From: Gonium pectorale
Taxonomy: Eukaryota; Chlorophyta; Chlorophyceae; Chlamydomonadales; Volvocaceae
DNA length: 64,000 nt
Reading direction: 5' to 3'
Assembly: GCA_001584585.1 (NCBI GenBank)
Contig: LSYV01000015.1
Location: forward strand, 994,684-1,058,683
Positions 57,871 through 64,000 of the stretch are shown here, piece after piece (position 1 is the first letter of the stretch; every line of letters starts with the position of its first letter). Both the position numbers and the translations under genes were made by a program. The notes under the pieces were generated by a model. The model was not told the origin of the DNA. It made no database searches and worked only from the letters and a program-made list of their open reading frames with translations.

Positions 57871-59957
57871 TCACCCAACATCCTGCTTTGCCCGACCGCG
57901 GGCCTTGCCCAGGTCCTTGCCCTTGCGGCGGAGCTGCTGTGTAGCCTCTGCCACGTCGCCGCCGCTGGTACGTGTTGCGTCCTCTGAGCCTGATGGACCG
58001 GACGGGCTGACCAGCCGCCGTGGCGGCGGCGTTGGGGAGGCTCCCGCCGCCGGCGCCGGTGATGGCGGCGAGGGCAGGACTGCCCGGGCCCCCGGCCAGG
58101 CCAGCGACCCACGGCGTGCTCCACTGCGACGGCTGGTTTCGGATTCGGCGGTCGCTACAGCGGCGGGAGGCGGGGCGGCCGCGGCGCCGGGCGGGGCGGT
58201 GAGGAGCGGAGGCGCGATCACGCTGCCGCTGCTCGGACCAAATGCGACGCCTCCAAGTGGCACCACCAACGCGGCCGGCTCCTCGCTCCGCTCTCGGTCC
58301 CGCAGCCGTGCCGTCGTCGCTGCAAGCTGTGCCGCCACGGCGGCGGGGGTGATGCCTGCTGCGGCCAGCGGCCCATCTCCCCAATACTGTGCCATGAGGG
58401 CATGCACGCGGGCGGCCCCCGAGCGCCACCGCTCCTCAGCCGCCAGTCGCAACAGGGCCCGCAGGCGGGCATGCAGGCGGGCGGAGGGCGGCTGGGCGAC
58501 AAAGTCCAGGATGTCACGAATGTCGCGGACCTGTGGGCAAGACGGTGGGGGGCCAGGGCATGTCGGCTTGGACACTGGCCCTCAAGGGCAGGGGAAGCGG
58601 CGAACGGTGGCGGCTTCGTGGTGGCTTCAAGGGCTAGACAACGCGGGATGCACTTCAATCATGCAGCCTGGGTGTGGGGTAAGGATAAACGGCTTATCTG
58701 TATCAAGAACACGTTTCCGTTATGCGTCGTTGCAACATGGTGGTATCCGTCCGTACGTGTGCGGCATGTATGTGGCGTTGTTTGTGCTGTGCTGGGGAGC
58801 CGCAGATCCTGGTGCGCGTGCTGACGGTGTGGTTGCCCTCGGGCGGAGACAGGGGCAGACCAATCAAGGGGTAGATGAATCGGGACGCAGGGGCCCTGAT
58901 GCGCAGCTGGCGCCCGGGGCCTTCCTTCGCAGGCTGCGGCAATACCCTGAACGCTTCCACGTCTGGTGGCGGTTCGGTTGTCCGCTTGCAGCCGCCGCGC
59001 ACAGATGGATCTTGCGTCGACAGCGAATTTGTTGGCTGTGGTTACCAATTAGCAAGGCACATGCCTACCTACAATGTATGGTCCCAGCCCAGGAGCCAAT
59101 GGCTTGCAAGCCCCCACCCCCACGACCTCGTCCGTGCCCCACCCTACTACGCACCCCACCACGCACATTACTGCGCCAGCGCTCCTGACGCGGCAACGCG
59201 ACACGGTTGGGGGAGACAATGTCGTTGGCGCCGTACGGGCCGTACAAGCGCCCTAGCTGGGAGCCGGTGAAGTGCAGGTGGTAGCAGTACCAAGGGGGCG
59301 AGGCCACATCCGCATTCCCGAAGTCCTCTCCGTCGACGGCGGCAATGTAGGAATCCCGCGCAGGTCGGCCGAAGACTCGGCGGAGCTCGGGGGCAAGCTG
59401 CGTATGGCGTCGGCGGAGAGGGCCGGGCAGGGTTGAGCTGGGTCGAGACACGTTCGAAGGGCGTTGCGTGTCTACAACGGCTGGTAGCCGCCTTGGAACC
59501 GTTACTCTATGAAGGTCCCCCATTCAAACGGTAGGTGGGTTCTCAATTCTAGCTGGGCGGGTCAGGTGGGCTGTGACGGTCCGCTCCGATGGCGCAAACC
59601 GTGCCGGGATGGGACGCACCTGATTCAAGTACACTTCGCTTGTGACAGGGGCGTGGTGCTCATACAGGTACGCCAGCTGACCAGGCTCCGGCTGATAAAT
59701 ACAAAACCATGTTTCGCGGGTCGGCGCGCCTGACAGCACGCCACCGTGCCCCGCGAGGCTGCTGCTGATTCCCCTGTGACTGATCGAATCGAGAAGAGCT
59801 GCTGCTAGGCTAGGGTGAAAGCGCTCGCGGGCAATTGCAAACGCTGCAAACATATGTACTATAGGTTCAGCAGCATCCAAGGAGCGTAAATATGAATCCT
59901 TTTGTGCAAAACATCGCACCAACTGATGACACGGTTGCGGGTCTCGGACGTATACAT
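57871..59957 (-). CDS. Unrecognised protein, divergent partner of the 929-aa gene
   Basis: Not recognised. The last exon, 58530-57871, is well supported: acceptor CCCACAG, then VRDIRDILDFVAQPPSARLH and AALLRLAAEERWRSG-like helix, a Pro/Ala/Ser linker, and a basic end (LRRKGKDLGKARGRAKQ). Further upstream exons on the same strand read FAIARERFHPSLAAALLDSI and ETWFCIYQPEPGQLAYLYEH (about 59850-59630). These are followed by LAPELRRVFGRPARDSYIAA and PWYCYHLHFTGSQLGRLYGP (about 59400-59215). A further exon near 58950-58800 is likely (RFIYPLIGLPLSPPEGNH). A possible first exon starts at 59957 (MYTSETRN). The conserved-looking aromatic part (YCYHLHFTG) suggests a folded N-terminal domain followed by a disordered basic tail. 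The exon chain between 59215 and 58530 is not settled. Confidence 0.55.
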
Positions 59958-60020
59958 ACGGTGCAACTTGCCCTTGCGCGCAACCAGTTTTGCTAACTTA
60001 CACTCGATGAGGCCAGCCCG
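59958..60020. promoter_or_regulatory. Very short divergent spacer between two unknown genes
   Basis: If both start codons are right, only 63 bases separate the two genes, so core promoters would overlap the coding ends. This may mean that one or both true starts lie further inside. Confidence 0.35.
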
Positions 60021-62810
60021 ATGATGTGGCTTTCGCATGCCGGCAGTAGAGCGGCGCGACCGGCTTGCAACCGAGGCCCAGAGGCTCTGCGCACCGCTGC
60101 GCCCACGACATCGCTGCCTTACCGGCATGGAAGGAATAGCAGAGCCGCTGGAGACGATCAGTCGGGGGGGCGAAAGGGTCGCGGAGTCGACATTCCGCCG
60201 GACCCTGTGCCACAACTGCAGGCAGCACCAGCAGCAGTGCACGATGCCTGCAGGACAGTGCTGCAGACGGCTGGGCGCGCTCAAGAGTATCTCCCGCACG
60301 CCCATGCCGTCCCGCTTGACAGCCCAGTACACAACGTGACCACCGGCACGAGCGGCAGTGACGACCCCGCCTCACTGAACTCATTGGCAACGCCGGGATG
60401 TACAGTCTCTGGTACGGATCTTCCTCACCCGGGCGAGGAAGCGCTGGCCCGCACTGGCCTGCCCATGGCTGTCAACTCGACGGTGCACGACATCGCACCT
60501 GAAACCACACCGGTGTACCTGGGTGCGTTGTATCCCATCGCGCCATCTGGCGACGACGGCACAAGCGCAGTCCCAGACTCTGCCCAGGACAGCCATGAAG
60601 GCCAGGCGGATGTCGCATCGCAGCCCAGCGGGACTGCGCAGCAGCCATCGGCAGGCGCAGACACGGATTCCCTCCCACCGCCCCCGTCAACCTGGCAGCT
60701 GGGGCGCCTCAACCGGCGATGTAGTGTGGCTCCCGGGTTGCAGACGCCGGAGCAGGAGCCGCAGCTGGCATCGCCGCCGTGCTGGGCCCACGACCCGGAC
60801 TGGCTGCTGCAGCCGCAGGGGAGGCCGGAGGTGGGACCATCGCCCGGCATCCAGCAGGTCCGGCACAGGCCGGCCGGAGGTGCCTGCCTCGTGCAGCAGC
60901 ATGACGAGGCTATGGCCGTGTGGAGGCGGAAGCAGGCGGCGGCAGCGGCGCGGGCTAGGCGGCGGCGCAGCGGTGGTGGTGGCGGGAGCAGACGGCGGGG
61001 TGACAGTAGCGGCGGCACCAGCGGCATAAGCAGTGACGCTGAGGATGCCGGTCACTCAGTCGACGCGGGCTGGAAGCTGGAGGCTGCTGCATGTGGCGGC
61101 CATGCCGCGAGCGACAATCTACGGGACGGTGGCAGCTCGGCCGTCGGGCGCACAGCAGAGCCGGAGCCGGGGTTAGGCGATGGGCCCTCAAACACGGCCG
61201 CGGGGCTAACCATCCCCGACGCTGTGGCTGGGAAAGGGACAGGAACAGAGGCAGAAACAGGGTTAGGGGGGCATGACCTGGTGGCTGGCGGTGCACCCCT
61301 GAGCGCCTCCGCCGGCCTTGTCGGGTCCAAGGCCGGGGTCACACCTGAGGGCGGGTCTCAGGCCCCAGCGCCAGGTGCTGAAAGCGCGCCCGGGGCCGGG
61401 GCCGGGCCACGCACATCCTCGGCCAGGAGCCGCAGCGTTGGCAGGCACTCCCACAGTAACCACAATCACCGTCGGAGTCTGGTTATAATGCCGTACAGTG
61501 CGTACGATGCGGCTACACGGGCTTTGGGGCACGCGCCCGGGGAGGGTGACATCAGCAGCGCCACCTGGCCAACCTCGGTGCCAGGCGAGGAGCGGGAGAC
61601 GAGGCCGGAGGCGGCGGAGCTCTATCGAGACGAGGAGGAGCCAATGTCGCAGGAGGAGAAGCGAGCCTACTGGGAGGCCGTGTGCGAGCCGCCGCCGCCA
61701 CCCGCCACAGCTGCGGCGGCTGCACTGCCGCCGTTGCGCTCCCGCCTCGACCGCCGCGGGAAGCCGTTGCTAATCTGTGTGCGGCAGCCTCACCCGTACG
61801 GCCCTGCCGAGGTGTACGAGCTGCCGGACCTGGGTTTGGGTCCAATGGACGAGGCCACGTGGCAGGCGTGGGGCCGTCTGGCGGCGGCGCGTGGTGGCAG
61901 CTGCGGGGATGCCCACGGCGGCGGAGGTGGAGGCGGTAGCCGCCCGCCGCCGCTGCTGTGCCTTGGCTCCAGCGCTGGCATCAGCTTTGAGCTTTGTAGC
62001 TCCAAGCGGCAGCCCGGTGGCTGGCACACCTTTGAGGTGGCAGTCGGGGACGGTTTCAGCCACGACCCAGTGTTCACCCTGCACCCGCTGACGCTGCGCT
62101 GCGAGGGCCGCGTGGCGGTCAACGCGCGCCACATCGGGGATCTCATCGAGCTTCTGGCGGACCCTACCCGTGAGGCCGTGGCAGCCCACGCCGCAAACCT
62201 CGCATTGCTGCGGGTCGGGCGGGACTTCAAGAGCTGGCTGAGTCCAGCCTTCTGCCACTTCGCGCTGCAAAGGCGCTGGGGCGAGGCCGGGCTGGCGCAT
62301 GTGGGCTGGGGGCCAGGTGACACGCTGGCGGCCGTGGCCGAGGCGCGTCGCAGCCCCATGCTGGCGCTGTGGCGCGCGAAGCGGGCGGAGAGGCGCTCCG
62401 GCGATGCGCTGCTGGCGGCCATGGTGGGCGGGCGCGGGGAGGCGGAGGGGCAGGGGGAGGCGGGGTGGGAGGGAGAAGGGGCCGGAAGAGGCGGGCAGTC
62501 CGGGTTACACGAGGCGCACGTGTTCCGCGCGTCCAGCGTCGAGCACGATGTTGAAGCCGAGGACTGGTCGCAGGATGTGGTAGCTCTGGCGAATGGAGGC
62601 GACGGCCTGTGGGCGGGTGCAGCGGCAGGTGGCGGTCATGCCTGGGATGGATGGGATGGCGTTGGTCGGCGCGGGGTCCGAAGGGGGGACAGCGCATCGA
62701 CAACCCCGGGTGGCGGCAGCGCTAGCGCCGGGCACTTGCCCCCGTCGTCCGCACAGCGCCAGCTCGGGGCAGGTACACCGCTTGCAGAAAAGGAGCTGAA
62801 CGGTGTGTAG
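60021..62810 (+). CDS. Unrecognised 929-aa single-exon protein
   Basis: One uninterrupted frame of 929 residues, unusual in this intron-rich window. I do not recognise it. Residues 1-270 are low in complexity and acidic to neutral (AQDSHEGQADVASQPSGTAQ). A basic Arg/Gly/Ser tract (RRKQAAAAARARRRRSGGGG) follows near residue 310. The most folded-looking part is about residues 575-800. It has RRGKPLLICVRQPHPYGPAE, YELPDLGLGPMDEATWQAWG, GISFELCSSKRQPGGWHTFE and VAVGDGFSHDPVFTLHPLTL. It then continues with INVNARHIGDLIELL-like helix and WLSPAFCHFALQRRWGEAGL. The C-terminus is again Gly-rich. No signal peptide or membrane segment is clear. TGTAA at 62912-62916, about 100 bases past the stop, is a good poly(A) signal and supports expression. 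The true start may be an ATG downstream of 60021. Confidence 0.65.
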   Translation: MMWLSHAGSRAARPACNRGPEALRTAAPTTSLPYRHGRNSRAAGDDQSGGRKGRGVDIPPDPVPQLQAAPAAVHDACRTVLQTAGRAQEYLPHAHAVPLDSPVHNVTTGTSGSDDPASLNSLATPGCTVSGTDLPHPGEEALARTGLPMAVNSTVHDIAPETTPVYLGALYPIAPSGDDGTSAVPDSAQDSHEGQADVASQPSGTAQQPSAGADTDSLPPPPSTWQLGRLNRRCSVAPGLQTPEQEPQLASPPCWAHDPDWLLQPQGRPEVGPSPGIQQVRHRPAGGACLVQQHDEAMAVWRRKQAAAAARARRRRSGGGGGSRRRGDSSGGTSGISSDAEDAGHSVDAGWKLEAAACGGHAASDNLRDGGSSAVGRTAEPEPGLGDGPSNTAAGLTIPDAVAGKGTGTEAETGLGGHDLVAGGAPLSASAGLVGSKAGVTPEGGSQAPAPGAESAPGAGAGPRTSSARSRSVGRHSHSNHNHRRSLVIMPYSAYDAATRALGHAPGEGDISSATWPTSVPGEERETRPEAAELYRDEEEPMSQEEKRAYWEAVCEPPPPPATAAAAALPPLRSRLDRRGKPLLICVRQPHPYGPAEVYELPDLGLGPMDEATWQAWGRLAAARGGSCGDAHGGGGGGGSRPPPLLCLGSSAGISFELCSSKRQPGGWHTFEVAVGDGFSHDPVFTLHPLTLRCEGRVAVNARHIGDLIELLADPTREAVAAHAANLALLRVGRDFKSWLSPAFCHFALQRRWGEAGLAHVGWGPGDTLAAVAEARRSPMLALWRAKRAERRSGDALLAAMVGGRGEAEGQGEAGWEGEGAGRGGQSGLHEAHVFRASSVEHDVEAEDWSQDVVALANGGDGLWAGAAAGGGHAWDGWDGVGRRGVRRGDSASTTPGGGSASAGHLPPSSAQRQLGAGTPLAEKELNGV

Positions 62811-63769
62811 AAGCATGCAGGCAACGAATGCCAGTTGCAGCCGAGACTGCACAGGGGCAAGCGGCGGCCCAAGCTGCCGGTGTACTCCGCCATTGACCGG
62901 CAAGTAACTTTATGTAACTTTATGGCACGTGTTACCAAACGTGTACTTCTGCATGTCATGGTTGGACATCCTGATTTGTAAGGAATGATAGCATCAATCA
63001 GGGTATGCTGAACTAAGGGTACAGGTTCGTGTTCGGCGGCGGTGATGGTCGCAGTGCGTCAGGAGTGTACGACACGAGTACACTGCAAGGATTTGTCAAC
63101 AGCTGTTGTACTTGCACGTTGTCAGAGGACACATTGCATGTTGCGGCGCCTTGGATGTGCGCCGCAGACCATATAACGCTGACATCACCAGTGCGGGAGG
63201 GGCAGTACCATCGCCCTGACCCCTTATGTAACAAATGTGTTTGCTGTCGGCCTCCGCCTTAGAAGATCTTCTCCCAGGAGCCTCTCGTCCTTGCAGAACA
63301 CATGCATGTCCGACGTCCCTACCGCCGGAGCTGCAGTGCCCTTAACCAACTGCCTTTGCCTTATGCATGCTGCCACATTCTAGGATGAAGGTCCAGAGGA
63401 CGGCACTCTGCGAAGGGCACAGGCCCTCGGCTGCGACCATCATCACGCGCACGAGGCACACTGTGCTCCACGCCATCATATATATGTACGGCATCGCGCG
63501 CACAACCCAGCCTGCTCTCCTGTACTGACCGACCGCTCAGCGCCAATTCGCAGGCACTTGCGCGCTGTTCCTTGGGCGCGCCGCCCCTGCACACCGACGA
63601 CGCGACCATCCTCCACATGTATCCACCCTGCCCAGCGGCACGCTCCACGCCATGCCAGGCCCGGCAGCCGCATGTTTATACCCTGCTGGCAGCTGCCGCT
63701 GGGGCACGCAGCCTTTTCGCACGTGGCCAACCCAGTCATAGCACCGGCGGATGCTGTGCATGCCGCTGC
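62811..63769. other. Intergenic stretch between two convergent genes
   Basis: It contains the 3' UTR of the 929-aa gene, with TGTAA words at 62912-62916 and about 62977. The remaining part shows no supported gene. The part near 63769 should be the 3' UTR of the gene entering from the right. Confidence 0.45.
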
Positions 63770-63901
63770 CTACGCCTTGATAGCTCGCTGCTGATTGGCA
63801 AGGCGCTGGCTCATCTTGAGCGCGCGAAGCTTGATGTAGTCCCGGTCCACAACGCCGTCGTCCTTGTTGGCGTCTTCCTCCGTCTCCTCCTCGCTCTCGG
63901 G
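63770..63901 (-). CDS. Last exon of a gene continuing beyond the window
   Basis: After an acceptor (CATGCACAG, ending at 63902) the minus strand reads PESEEETEEDANKDDGVVDR, then DYIKLRALKMSQRLANQQRA and IKA*, stopping at 63770-63772. It is an acidic patch followed by a basic helix at the extreme C-terminus. The family cannot be named from this piece. Upstream exons lie to the right of the window. Confidence 0.6.
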   Translation of the reverse strand, partial: PESEEETEEDANKDDGVVDRDYIKLRALKMSQRLANQQRAIKA

Positions 63902-64000
63902 CTGTGCATGAAAAGGGAAGGCAGATGAGATTGAGTGCGGCTCAGCGGGAGGGGGGTAGCAATCGCAACGCATTTTTACGTGAGAAACTTTGGGCACAGG

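Noticed and set aside
62299..62583. Arg/Gly-rich alternative frames over the 929-aa gene
   Set aside because: Overlapping GC-rich shadow frames; only the long frame has a poly(A) signal and varied residue use.

Overview
This 64 kb window looks like nuclear DNA of a GC-rich unicellular or colonial green alga, most likely volvocalean (Chlamydomonas/Gonium/Tetrabaena-like). The genes are intron-rich, with GT-AG introns plus two apparent GC-AG introns. H2A and H2B are divergent and carry stem-loops at their 3' ends. A chloroplast-type ferredoxin and a FUN14 protein with a transit-like N-terminus are present. TGTAA poly(A) words follow several genes, and low-complexity Ala/Gly/Pro tracts interrupt conserved domains. 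The species is an inference; no ribosomal or organellar marker is present.

Layout, left to right. 0.6-4.0 kb (-): a 506-residue coiled-coil protein of unknown function in six phase-consistent exons. 4.4-6.4 kb (-): a FUN14-domain protein with an EF-hand-like loop. 6.9-10.3 kb (+): the ER/Golgi trafficking protein YIF1. 10.3-14.5 kb: a repeat-rich gap holding two convergent, degenerate non-LTR (LINE) 3' ends. 14.5-16.9 kb: H2B (-) and H2A (+) face away from each other. H2A has a premature stop, and the space between them is occupied by a small non-autonomous hAT-like element and a probable assembly duplication around a run of N. 17.1-19.0 kb: another LINE family and a Copia-type RNase H remnant fused to it. 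19.4-24.2 kb (+): a 1,106-residue MYND zinc-finger protein, followed by a small unassigned gene. 25.2-28.2 kb: no gene seen. 28.2-29.0 kb (-): a plant-type [2Fe-2S] ferredoxin. 29.8-32.05 kb (+): the most complete LINE copy, with reverse transcriptase and zinc knuckle, but dead. 33.1-51.3 kb (-): one very large multi-exon gene for a Furry/PAG1-family cell-morphogenesis protein. 51.6-57.3 kb (+): the mitochondrial succinyl-CoA ligase beta subunit in nine exons. 57.9-60.0 kb (-) and 60.0-62.8 kb (+): two unrecognised proteins transcribed divergently from about 60 bp. 63.8 kb (-): the last exon of a gene entering from the right.

The genes are ordinary housekeeping functions (trafficking, chromatin, TCA cycle, electron transfer, cell shape) and do not form a pathway. 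Three divergent pairs probably share promoters: FUN14/YIF1, FRY/succinyl-CoA ligase, and the two unknowns. I see no convincing new multi-gene system. The best leads are the EF-hand loop in FUN14 that is split by an intron, the broken H2A with a transposon in its promoter, the chimeric LINE-Copia remnant, and the unknown divergent pair. Exon borders were worked out by eye from splice signals and reading phase, except in FRY, where they are approximate.
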